DNA from: Nocardioidaceae bacterium
GTDB lineage: Bacteria > Actinomycetota > Actinomycetes > Propionibacteriales > Nocardioidaceae
Direction of reading: 5' to 3'
Length of the DNA stretch: 63,798 nt
Assembly (NCBI GenBank): GCA_017744365.1
Contig: JAGIBL010000011.1
Span: 1 to 63,798 of the forward strand
Shown piece by piece: positions 15,741 to 23,265 of the stretch. Position 1 is the first letter of the stretch. The number at the start of each line of letters is the position of its first letter. The notes under the pieces were generated by a model. That model was not told where the DNA came from, did not search any database, and saw only the letters and a list, made by a program, of their open reading frames with translations. Made by a program: the position numbers and the translations under genes.

Positions 15741-17057
15741 GTGACTGAGCGCGGGAAGGCCTTCTCCTACGTCGGGTTCTCACTGACGGCGGACGGCTCG
15801 CTGACCTGCGACTACGACCTCGACGGCGACCTCTTCACCGAGCGGTTCGAGCTGGGTGGGATCGAGACGGGCGAGGGGGCCTGGACCAGCCCCGCGGCAC
15901 AGGCCGTGGCGCGGCTGGTCTTCCTGCTCGCCGGGGTCTCCTACTACAAGACCGGGGCACCGCCGCGGATCGAGGTCCCCGGCGGCCTGACCGCCACCGA
16001 GCGGTCGTTCCTGCGCGACTACTACCTGCACGGCCTGGCCGAGTTCGCGCACACCGGCGGCCACGACCTGACCGACCTGGAGATCGACGCACCGCCGCGT
16101 CCCGCCGAGCCGGTCGCCGCGGACGTGACGCCGGGCCGGCCGCTGGTCCCGTTCGGCGGCGGCATCGACTCGGTCGTCGTGGTCGAGGACGTGAAGGCGG
16201 CGCTGCCCGACGCCGCCCTGTTCGTGGCGAACACCTCCGACGTGCCGTTCCAGCCGATCGAGGACACCGCCGTGGTCACCGGGCTGCCGGTGCTGCGGGC
16301 CCGGCGGCACCTGGACCCGAAGGTGCTGGAGTCGAAGGCCCGCGGCTACTTCAACGGGCACGTCCCGGTCACCGGGATCATCTCCGCGCTGGCGCTGCTC
16401 GTCGCCGCCGGCACCGGCCGCGACCGGGTGGTGATGTCCAACGAGCACTCGGCCAGCGAGCCGACCGGGATGGTCGCCAACGGGGTGCCGGTCAACCACC
16501 AGTGGAGCAAGAGCCTGGCCTTCGAGGAGGGCTTCCGCGCGGTGCTCGCCGAGTCGGTCGCCGGCCTCGGCTACTACTCCGCGCTGCGGCCCTACAGCGA
16601 GCTCTGGGTCGCCCGCCGGTTCGCCGACCTGCCCGGCTACCACCTGGCCTTCCGCAGCTGCAACAAAGCGTTCTTCGTCGACCCCGAGAGCCGGCTCCCC
16701 AGCTGGTGCGGCGAGTGCGACAAGTGCTGCTTCATCGACCTGATCCTCGCGCCGTACCTGGCCCCCGAGCGGCTCGGCGAGATCTTCCGCGGCCGCGAGC
16801 CGCTGGAGCGCGCGGACCTGGAGCCCGAGTTCCGCTCGCTGCTCGGCGAGCCGGGACGGTCCAAGCCGCTGGAGTGCGTCGGCGACGAGGGCGAGTGCCG
16901 CCGGGCCGCGCTGCTGGCCGCCGCGCGCCCGGACCGGTCCGGCAACGCGGTGCTCGCGGCCCTCTCCTCGTACGTCGGGAGCAGCGGCATGGACACCCCG
17001 AGCGAGGACACCCTGCTGCACCGGCAGGGTCCGCACTTCCTCCCCGCGGACGCGTAG
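15741..17057 (+). CDS. murL: UDP-N-acetyl-alpha-D-muramoyl-L-alanyl-L-glutamate epimerase
   Basis: 438 residues. MurL epimerises the terminal L-Glu of UDP-MurNAc-L-Ala-L-Glu to D-Glu, replacing glutamate racemase plus classical MurD. Visible: a PP-loop-like ATP motif PFGGGIDSV (137-145) and a Cys cluster SWCGECDKCC (321-330). It directly precedes murD2, as in the described Xanthomonas pair. GTG 15741 is 7 nt from TACGAT (15728-15733), so a leaderless start is likely; an ATG at 15732 is the alternative. Confidence 0.88.
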   Translation: MTERGKAFSYVGFSLTADGSLTCDYDLDGDLFTERFELGGIETGEGAWTSPAAQAVARLVFLLAGVSYYKTGAPPRIEVPGGLTATERSFLRDYYLHGLAEFAHTGGHDLTDLEIDAPPRPAEPVAADVTPGRPLVPFGGGIDSVVVVEDVKAALPDAALFVANTSDVPFQPIEDTAVVTGLPVLRARRHLDPKVLESKARGYFNGHVPVTGIISALALLVAAGTGRDRVVMSNEHSASEPTGMVANGVPVNHQWSKSLAFEEGFRAVLAESVAGLGYYSALRPYSELWVARRFADLPGYHLAFRSCNKAFFVDPESRLPSWCGECDKCCFIDLILAPYLAPERLGEIFRGREPLERADLEPEFRSLLGEPGRSKPLECVGDEGECRRAALLAAARPDRSGNAVLAALSSYVGSSGMDTPSEDTLLHRQGPHFLPADA

Positions 17058-18289
17058 TGGGCTGGGCCGGCCTGCGCGGGCGACGCGTCGGGGTCTGGGG
17101 CGTCGGCGTCGAGGGCCGGGCCACGCTGCGTCGCCTCGAGGCCGACGGCATCGAGCCGGTCGCGGTCGTCGACGGCGACGACGTCGAGCCGCTGCTCGGC
17201 TGCGAGGTGGTGCTGAAGAGCCCCGGCATCAGCCCGTACGACGACCCCGCACGCCGGCTCGCGGACGCCGGTGTCACCCTCACCTCCGGCCTGGCGCTCT
17301 GGCTCGAGGACGCGCCCGCCGGCAAGGTGCTCTGCGTGACCGGCACCAAGGGGAAGAGCACCACGTCCTCGATCGCCGGTGCCCTGGTCGCGGGCCTCGG
17401 CCACGACGTGCTCGTCGGCGGCAACCTCGGCACTCCGCCCTGGGACCCGGCGGAGCCCGCGGCCGACTGGTCGGTGATCGAGGTGTCCTCCTACCAGGCG
17501 CACGACCTCACCGTCGGGCCCGCGGTCGTGGTGGTGACCTCGCTGAGCCAGGACCACCTGACCTGGCACCACGGCTACGAGACCTACGTCGCCGACAAGC
17601 TGTCGCTGTGCACCCGGCCCGGGGTGGAGACGGTGGTCGTGCCTGCCGGGGACGCCGAGCTGCTGCGCTTTCGCGACCTCCTCGGTGCCGTCGTGGAGGT
17701 CGACGGGATCGACCCCTGGGTCGACGAGCTCGGCCTGCTCGGCGAGCACAACCGGCGCAACGCGATGCTCGCCCGCGAGGCGCTGGTCCGGCTCGGCGTG
17801 CCCGGCGCGGACGACGACGCCGCGATCGCACGCGCGGCCCGCGGCTACACCCCGCTGCGCAGCCGGCTGACCCTGGTCGGGACTTGCGACGGCGTGGACT
17901 TCGTCGACGACAGCCTGAGCACGAACACGCTGCCCACGCTGGCCGCGGTGGACGCCTTCGCGGGGCGGCGGGTGGCACTGCTCGTCGGCGGGTACGACCG
18001 CGGCATCGACTACACGCCGCTGGCCGCCGGGCTCGCCGGCAGGTCCGACCCCCTGCTGGTGCTGACCCTGCCGGACAACGGCCCCCGGATCGCCGCGGCG
18101 TTCGCGGAGGCAGCTCCCGGCGTCGACGTACGGGCTGCCGAGGACCTGCCCGCCGCGGTCCGGACCGCCCACGAGTGGGCCCGTCCGGACGGGGTGGTGC
18201 TGCTCTCCCCGGCGGCGCCGAGCTTCGGCCGGTTCAAGGACTACGCCGAGCGCGCGGACGTCTTCGAAGCCGCGATGCGAGCGCTCTGA
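17057..18289 (+). CDS. murD2: UDP-N-acetylmuramoyl-L-alanine--L-glutamate ligase
   Basis: 410 residues from GTG 17057, which shares one base with the murL stop (TAGTG). Mur ligase architecture: N-terminal Rossmann-like domain, ATP loop CVTGTKGKST (93-102), NLGTPPW and SSYQAHDL in the central domain, HNRRNAMLA and DDSLSTN in the C-terminal region. In this two-enzyme route MurD2 adds L-Glu to UDP-MurNAc-L-Ala in the cytoplasm and MurL then inverts it. Calling it MurD2 rather than MurD rests mainly on the coupling to murL. Confidence 0.88.
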   Translation: MGWAGLRGRRVGVWGVGVEGRATLRRLEADGIEPVAVVDGDDVEPLLGCEVVLKSPGISPYDDPARRLADAGVTLTSGLALWLEDAPAGKVLCVTGTKGKSTTSSIAGALVAGLGHDVLVGGNLGTPPWDPAEPAADWSVIEVSSYQAHDLTVGPAVVVVTSLSQDHLTWHHGYETYVADKLSLCTRPGVETVVVPAGDAELLRFRDLLGAVVEVDGIDPWVDELGLLGEHNRRNAMLAREALVRLGVPGADDDAAIARAARGYTPLRSRLTLVGTCDGVDFVDDSLSTNTLPTLAAVDAFAGRRVALLVGGYDRGIDYTPLAAGLAGRSDPLLVLTLPDNGPRIAAAFAEAAPGVDVRAAEDLPAAVRTAHEWARPDGVVLLSPAAPSFGRFKDYAERADVFEAAMRAL

Positions 18290-19011
18290 TGCTCGTCCCG
18301 TTCCCCTTCGACGGCGACGGTGTGCGGGCCGTGGTCACCACCCGGCACGGCGGCGTCAGTGCGGCGCCGTACGACAGCCTCAACCTCGGCGTCCACGTCG
18401 GCGACGACCCGGACGCGGTGGCCGAGAACCGACGACGGGTCGCCGACGCGCTCGGTGTCGAGCGGCTGACCATCGCCGACCAGCAGCACGGGTCCGGGGT
18501 CGCGGTGGTGACCGCGGAGAACGCGGCCACGGTCTTCCCGGCGACCGACGGCCTGGTCACGAACGTCCCCGGGGTCGCGCTGGCCACCCTGGTCGCCGAC
18601 TGCGGGCCGGTGCTGCTCTGGGACCCGGTGCACCACGCGATCGGCGCGGCGCACTGCGGCCGCCGCGGAGTGCTGGCGGGGGTGCTGGCAGCGACGGTCG
18701 CCGCTCTCGGCGAGCAGTACGGGTCGCTGCCCGAGGACCTGGTCGCCGGCGTGGGCCCGTGCATCGGCGTCGCGTCGTACGAGGTGGGGGAGGCGGAGGC
18801 CGAGCCGTTCGACACGAGCCTCACCCGGCGCAGCCGGCCCGGGCACGCGTACGTCGACCTGCCCGGCGCCGTACGACGACAGCTGGGCGACCTGGGCATC
18901 GGCACGGTGCACGCGATGGACGTGGACACCCGGATCTCCACGGACACCTTCTTCTCGGACCGGGCCGCCCGGCCCTGCGGCCGGTTCGCCGCGGTGGCGG
19001 TCCTGACCTAG
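18289..19011 (+). CDS. pgeF: peptidoglycan editing factor PgeF (YfiH/laccase-domain family)
   Basis: 240 residues, start overlapping the murD2 stop by one base (TGATG). Family metal ligands are His67 (QQHGSG), Cys105 (VADCGP) and His122. In E. coli this protein removes L-Ser wrongly placed at position 1 of UDP-MurNAc, so its place after murL-murD2 fits precursor proofreading. Oddity: the motif after His122 reads HCGRRG where relatives have HAGWRG, so the tryptophan is lost. Purine nucleoside activity is a known alternative for the family. Confidence 0.88.
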   Translation: MLVPFPFDGDGVRAVVTTRHGGVSAAPYDSLNLGVHVGDDPDAVAENRRRVADALGVERLTIADQQHGSGVAVVTAENAATVFPATDGLVTNVPGVALATLVADCGPVLLWDPVHHAIGAAHCGRRGVLAGVLAATVAALGEQYGSLPEDLVAGVGPCIGVASYEVGEAEAEPFDTSLTRRSRPGHAYVDLPGAVRRQLGDLGIGTVHAMDVDTRISTDTFFSDRAARPCGRFAAVAVLT

Positions 19012-19015
19012 CGAC

Positions 19016-19420
19016 TCACTCGGAGCGCTGCGCGAAGACCCGCTCGACCTTGGCCCGGATGTCCGGGGCGTGCTCGAGCAGCTGGGTGAACCGGTGCCCT
19101 TCGATGACGAGTGCGTGCACCGTCGACGTGGCCCGCACGGTGGCTGTCCGCGGCTTGCCGGTGAGCAGCGCGATCTCGCCGAACCAGTCACCGGGACCGA
19201 GGGTGTTGATGACCGAGCCGCCCTGGGTGACCTCGGCGCTGCCCTCGACCATGACCACGAACTCGCGGCCGTCGGTGCTCTCGGTGGTGAGGTCCTTGCC
19301 CGCCCGCAGGTCGATCTCGTCGGCGATCGCGGCCACCTCGGCGACCTCGTCGGGCGAGCAGTCGGCGAACAGGGGGACCGAGCGGATCAGCTCGGCCTTG
19401 GCGTCCCGGTGCAGCCTCAT
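19016..19420 (-). CDS. cyclic nucleotide-binding domain protein
   Basis: 134 residues, a single cNMP-binding beta-roll: IRSVPLFADCSPDEVAE at the start, then the phosphate-binding cassette DWFGEIALLTGKPRTATV with the conserved Gly-Glu and Arg. There is no HTH or kinase domain, so it is a stand-alone sensor or an anti-partner. ATG 19420 is 6 nt after TACGGT (19427-19432), predicting leaderless translation. It ends 4 nt from the convergent pgeF. The class III cyclase at 34 kb could supply its ligand (inference). Confidence 0.88.
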   Translation of the reverse strand: MRLHRDAKAELIRSVPLFADCSPDEVAEVAAIADEIDLRAGKDLTTESTDGREFVVMVEGSAEVTQGGSVINTLGPGDWFGEIALLTGKPRTATVRATSTVHALVIEGHRFTQLLEHAPDIRAKVERVFAQRSE

Positions 19421-19648
19421 GAACCGACCGTAGCCCTGGGCAGATCGCGCAGGTCTAGCCCAGTTTTTTCGCGGATCCGCGTGATGAAAGCGCCCTCGGC
19501 CACGTCTACACGGTCGTGGACCGCTGCGCGGGGCCCGGCCGGGACGGCGGCCGGCCTCGTGGTGGCGCCGGTGGAGGGAGCTGTCGGGGCGGCGAACCCC
19601 GACTGACACCGGCGCCCAGCGGTCCCGCCTGGGCGGATGGGAGGCTGG
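19421..19648. other. intergenic region, no firm gene
   Basis: Holds the leaderless promoter of the cNMP-binding gene. A minus-strand open frame ends ...TGLDLRDLPRATVGS with its stop overlapping that gene's start, but it has no good start codon or ribosome binding site. No tRNA-like or riboswitch-like structure is apparent. Confidence 0.4.
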
Positions 19649-19966
19649 TCAGTCGGTCGGCCGGGCGCGCACCAGGGCGCCGAGCGCGGTGAGCTCGCAG
19701 GCGACGGCGAGCTCGCGGCGGGTGTCGGAGGAGAGGTGCGGGCAGGCCAGCTCGAGCAGCAGCGCGGCCGCCCGGCGGGCCTTCGCGCCGGCACCGGGAC
19801 CGCCGTCCTCGCGGGCGAAGTCGACCGCGTCCAGGCAGCACCGCACGGCGGCGTCGTGGTCGCTCTCGTCCTCGGACCGCAGGTGCGCATCCACGATCTG
19901 CGTGAGCAGCACCCGCAGGTCCTCGGGCAGATGCCCGGGATCCTGTCCGCGGTTGTCCGCAGCCAT
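19649..19966 (-). CDS. small hypothetical protein
   Basis: 105 residues from ATG 19966 (GGGGGTGA upstream). Acidic and helical with a Cys pair (VRCCLDAVDF) and a helix TRRELAVACELTALGALVRA. No signal peptide or membrane segment. I do not recognise the family. It lies 58 nt downstream of the acyl-CoA dehydrogenase on the same strand and may be co-transcribed. Confidence 0.55.
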   Translation of the reverse strand: MAADNRGQDPGHLPEDLRVLLTQIVDAHLRSEDESDHDAAVRCCLDAVDFAREDGGPGAGAKARRAAALLLELACPHLSSDTRRELAVACELTALGALVRARPTD

Positions 19967-20024
19967 CGGTTCACCCCCGTCGTCCGGCTTGCTGACCCGG
20001 ACAACGAGCCGCCGCACGTCGGCG

Positions 20025-21191
20025 TTACGCGTGCTCGATGACGCCGTTGTTGTCCTTGTCCAGGTGCCGGCTGATGACCATCCGCTGGATCTGGTTGGTG
20101 CCCTCGAAGATCTGCATCACCTTGGCCTCGCGCATGTAGCGCTCGACCGGGAAGTCCTTGGTGTAGCCGTAGCCGCCGAGCACCTGGACGGCGTCGGTGG
20201 TCACCTTCATGGCGTTGTCGGTGGCGACCATCTTGGCGATCGAGGCCTCCTTGCCGAAGGGCAGTCCGCGGTCCTTGAGGCGGGCCGCGTGCAGGGTGAT
20301 CGCCCGCGACGCCTGGACTGCGGCCTCCATGTCGGCGAGGACGAAGGCCAGCCCCTGGTGGTCGATGATCCGCTTGCCGAAGGTCTCGCGCTCCTTGGCG
20401 TAGGCGACCGCCTGGTCGAGCGCGCCCTGGGAGAGCCCGGTCGCCACGGCGGCGATGCCGAGCCGGCCGGCGTCGAGCCCGGCGAGCGCGATCTTGAGGC
20501 CCTCGCCCTCGGCGCCGAGGCGGCGCTCGACGGGGATGCGCACATTCTCGAAGAGCATCGTCGCGGTGGGGGAGCCGGTCAGGCCCATCTTGTGCTCGGG
20601 GGAGTCGGCGGTCAGGCCGGGGGTGTCGGCCGGCACCAGGAAGCAGGAGATGCCGTTGCGGTCGTCACTCGTCCGCGCCATCACCTTGTAGAAGTCCGCC
20701 TTGCCGCCGTGCGTCGTCCAGGCCTTGGTGCCGTTGATGACGTACTCGTCGCCGTCGCGCACGGCCTTCGTGCGCATCGCCGCGGGGTCGGAGCCGGCAT
20801 GCGGCTCGGAGAGGCAGTAGGCGCCGAGCAGCTCGCCGCCGAGCATGTCCGGCAGCCAGGCCTGCTTCTGCTCGTCGGTGCCGAAGGTGGCCAGCCCGAA
20901 GCAGCTCAGCGCGTGCACGCTGACGCCGACCCCGACGCTGGCCCAGACCGCGCCGATCTCCTCGAGCACCTGCAGGTAGACCTCGTAGGGCTGACCGCCG
21001 CCGCCGTACTCCTCGGGGTAGGGGAGCCCGAGCAGCCCGGCGCGGCCCAGCAGCCGGAACGCGTCCCGGTCGAAGGCCTCGTTCTTCTCGGCGACGGCCG
21101 CGGCCGGGAGCAGCTCCCGGGTCGCCAGGTCGCGGACGAGCTTGAGCAGGTCGGTCGCCTCGTCGGTGGGCAGCACGCGTCGCGCGGTCAT
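20025..21191 (-). CDS. acyl-CoA dehydrogenase
   Basis: 388 residues from ATG 21191 (AAGGGGAAACCG upstream). FAD-dependent alpha,beta-dehydrogenation of an acyl-CoA. Signatures: CLSEPHAGSDPAAM, WTTHGGKAD, and near the end VQVLGGYGYTKDFPVERYMREAK with the family's usual FEGTNQIQ. The catalytic Glu position follows this block. Divergent from a TetR regulator across 65 bp rich in AGTAC repeats, so it is probably repressed by that protein and induced by an acyl-CoA or fatty acid. Confidence 0.93.
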   Translation of the reverse strand: MTARRVLPTDEATDLLKLVRDLATRELLPAAAVAEKNEAFDRDAFRLLGRAGLLGLPYPEEYGGGGQPYEVYLQVLEEIGAVWASVGVGVSVHALSCFGLATFGTDEQKQAWLPDMLGGELLGAYCLSEPHAGSDPAAMRTKAVRDGDEYVINGTKAWTTHGGKADFYKVMARTSDDRNGISCFLVPADTPGLTADSPEHKMGLTGSPTATMLFENVRIPVERRLGAEGEGLKIALAGLDAGRLGIAAVATGLSQGALDQAVAYAKERETFGKRIIDHQGLAFVLADMEAAVQASRAITLHAARLKDRGLPFGKEASIAKMVATDNAMKVTTDAVQVLGGYGYTKDFPVERYMREAKVMQIFEGTNQIQRMVISRHLDKDNNGVIEHA

Positions 21192-21216
21192 CGGTTTCCC
21201 CTTGAGTATCGAGTGG

Positions 21217-21250
21217 AGTACCACAGTACCCGATTCAGTACTGCTAGATT
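21217..21250. promoter_or_regulatory. AGTAC repeats and leaderless promoter of the TetR gene
   Basis: AGTAC occurs at 21217, 21225 and 21237 between the divergent dehydrogenase and tetR genes, a likely TetR operator. TAGATT (21245-21250) lies 6 nt before the tetR GTG. Confidence 0.5.
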
Positions 21251-21256
21251 TCCCCC

Positions 21257-21814
21257 GTGCCTGACCGCCGTGACGAGCTGCTCGACTCCCTCATCGACCT
21301 GTACCTGGCCGAGGGCTTCCTGCGCTTCGGCGTCGGCGACCTCGCCGCCGAGCTGCGCTGCTCCCGTACGACGCTCTACTCGGTCGCCTCCAGCAAGGAG
21401 CAGATCATCCTGGCCGCCGTACGCCGGTACTTCCGCCGCGCCGCCGAGCGGATCGAGACCGAGGTGCAGGCCGAGCCCGACCCGGGCCGCCGGCTGACCG
21501 TCTACCTGCGCGCGGTCGCGGCCGAGCTGGCTCCCGCCACCGAGCGCTTCCACGACGACCTCGCCGCCTACCCGCCGGCCCGCGAGGCCTACCAGGAGAA
21601 CACCGATGCCGCCGCCCGCCGGGTGCAGGCTCTGGTCGACGAGGGCGCGCGGGCCGGTGCGCTGCGCCCGGCGAACGCGCGGTTCGTGGGGGCCGCTGTC
21701 GCGCAGGTGATGACCGCGATCCAGGCGGGCCGGATCGCCCATGCCACCGGGCTCGACGACGCGGCGGCCTACAGCGAGCTGGCCGAGCTCATCGAGCGCG
21801 GCCTGGCGTCCTGA
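21257..21814 (+). CDS. TetR-family regulator
   Basis: 185 residues. N-terminal HTH about 5-50 (FLRFGVGDLAAELRCSRTTLYS), then the all-helical ligand domain. Leaderless GTG start 6 nt after TAGATT. It probably controls the divergent acyl-CoA dehydrogenase. A GC-rich hairpin at 21833-21852 follows the stop. Confidence 0.88.
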   Translation: MPDRRDELLDSLIDLYLAEGFLRFGVGDLAAELRCSRTTLYSVASSKEQIILAAVRRYFRRAAERIETEVQAEPDPGRRLTVYLRAVAAELAPATERFHDDLAAYPPAREAYQENTDAAARRVQALVDEGARAGALRPANARFVGAAVAQVMTAIQAGRIAHATGLDDAAAYSELAELIERGLAS

Positions 21815-21832
21815 CCGCTCGCACTCCGGACC

Positions 21833-21852
21833 CCTGCCGGGAGGCCGGCGGG
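21833..21852 (+). terminator. weak hairpin after the TetR gene
   Basis: CCTGCCGG, loop GAGG, CCGGCGGG: an 8-bp stem with one G-U pair, 19 nt after the tetR stop. No U-run. Confidence 0.4.
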
Positions 21853-21871
21853 CCCGGTGTTGGATGACCCC

Positions 21872-22540
21872 ATGACTTCGATCGCCGAGAAGACCATCGC
21901 CGTCCTGGGCGGCACCGGACCGCAGGGCCGCGGCCTCGCCCGCCGCTTCGCGCAGGCCGGGCTGAGCGTGGTGCTCGGCAGCCGCACCGCCGAGAAGGGT
22001 GCCGCGGCCGCCGCCGAGCTCTCCACCGCGCTCGGCGTGACCGTGACCGGGTCGGACAACCGGGGCGCCGCCGAGGCCGGTGACGTGGTGCTGGTCGTGG
22101 TGCCCTGGGAGGGCCACGGCGAGCTGCTCACCGAGCTCAAGGACGTGCTCGCCGGCAAGGTCGTGGTGGACTGCGTGAACCCGCTCGGCTTCGACAAGCA
22201 GGGTGCCTACGCCCTCGTCGTCGAGGAGGGCAGCGCCACCCAGCAGGCCGCCGGCATCCTCTCCGACTCCACCGTCGTCGGCGCCTTCCACAACGTCTCC
22301 GCGGTCCTGCTCGAGGACCCGGACGTGGCGAGCATCGAGACCGACGTGCTCGTCCTCGGCGACGACCGTGAGGCCACCGACCTGGTCCAGGAGCTCGCGG
22401 ACGCGATCCCCGGGGTCCGCGGCGTCTACGGCGGCCGGATCCGCAACGCCCACCAGGTCGAGGCCCTCACCGCGAACCTGATCAGCATCAACCGCCGCTA
22501 CAAGGCCCACGCCGGCGTGCGCGTCACCGACATCCCGTAG
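21872..22540 (+). CDS. npdG: NADPH-dependent F420 reductase
   Basis: 222 residues from ATG 21872 (an in-frame GTG at 21857 is possible). NADP-binding loop AVLGGTGPQGRGLARRFAQ with SRTAEK (phosphate recognition) and VVVPWEGH; C-terminal ALTANLISINRRYK closes the F420 site. Reduces coenzyme F420 with NADPH, supplying F420H2 for F420-dependent enzymes such as the LLM oxidoreductase (40.9 kb) and the Ddn-like protein (48.5 kb) in this window. Confidence 0.9.
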   Translation: MTSIAEKTIAVLGGTGPQGRGLARRFAQAGLSVVLGSRTAEKGAAAAAELSTALGVTVTGSDNRGAAEAGDVVLVVVPWEGHGELLTELKDVLAGKVVVDCVNPLGFDKQGAYALVVEEGSATQQAAGILSDSTVVGAFHNVSAVLLEDPDVASIETDVLVLGDDREATDLVQELADAIPGVRGVYGGRIRNAHQVEALTANLISINRRYKAHAGVRVTDIP

Positions 22541-22593
22541 GGATGTAGCCGACCCGGCGCGGGCACAAGCAGCGCTGTGAGTTGCGCGCCGGC

Positions 22594-23172
22594 CTACTCC
22601 GCCGCCGGCATCAGCTCCAGGGCGAGGCGACGGGCGGTGGCGAGGATCTCCTCTTCGGGGGCGTCGATGCCGGCGCCGACGATGCCGGCCATGTTCACGC
22701 TCATCAGGGCGATCCGAACCCGGAGCTGTTCCTCGACGCTGGCCTCGGGGCCGGCGAGCAGGCGGTAGAGCTCGTGCATGCAGGCGACCATGCCGCTGCG
22801 GTCCGGGCTGATCTCGTGGACCACCTGCCGGTTGGCCACCACGAACTTGAACGCGGTGATCCCGTGCGCCTGCATGATGTCGGTCCAGCGCTCCAGCACC
22901 TGGCGGCGCAGGTCGGGGCCGGGCGGCTGCGCCTTGGTCCAGGCGACCAGTGCGTCCACCTGCGTCTCGATGTCGGCCAGCAGGGCGCGGACGATGTCCT
23001 CCTTGCTGTCGAAGTGGTAGTAGAGCGCCGGCTTGGTGATGCCGAGCTGCTCGGCGATCTCGCGCATCGAGGTCGCCTCGTACCCCTTCTCCGCGAAGAG
23101 CGCGAGGGCGGCGTCGAGGATCCGGTCCCGGGTACCGGAGCGGGGCGACGCCGTGGCGCTGGACACAGTCAC
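22594..23172 (-). CDS. TetR/AcrR-family regulator of the adjacent MFS pump
   Basis: 192 residues from GTG 23172, which is 6 nt after TATGCT (23179-23184), so leaderless; GTG 23166 is an alternative. HTH region ALFAEKGYEATSMREIAEQL and ITKPALYYHFDSKEDI are classic TetR. Divergent from the MFS exporter across an inverted repeat of two 15-bp sites, so it most likely represses the pump until a drug or solvent binds. Confidence 0.92.
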   Translation of the reverse strand: MTVSSATASPRSGTRDRILDAALALFAEKGYEATSMREIAEQLGITKPALYYHFDSKEDIVRALLADIETQVDALVAWTKAQPPGPDLRRQVLERWTDIMQAHGITAFKFVVANRQVVHEISPDRSGMVACMHELYRLLAGPEASVEEQLRVRIALMSVNMAGIVGAGIDAPEEEILATARRLALELMPAAE

Positions 23173-23189
23173 GGGACGAGCATAAACGG

Positions 23190-23231
23190 TTGCTGACCGG
23201 TCGGTAAGTAGATAGATTACCGAGCGGTCAG
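23190..23231. promoter_or_regulatory. TetR operator pair and MFS promoter
   Basis: CTGACCGGTCGGTAA (23193-23207) and TTACCGAGCGGTCAG (23217-23231) form an inverted repeat with one mismatch and a 9-bp gap. The plus-strand promoter TTGCTG (23190-23195), 17 bp, TAGATT (23213-23218) is buried in it, so binding would block transcription. Confidence 0.7.
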
Positions 23232-23265
23232 CAGAGCGGGGGGCTCGGGGAGCAGGGAGTCGGAT

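Noticed and set aside
19417-19521. Short open frame ending at the cNMP-binding gene with a 4-nt overlap
   Set aside because: No valid start with a ribosome binding site, and the downstream gene has its own leaderless promoter inside it.
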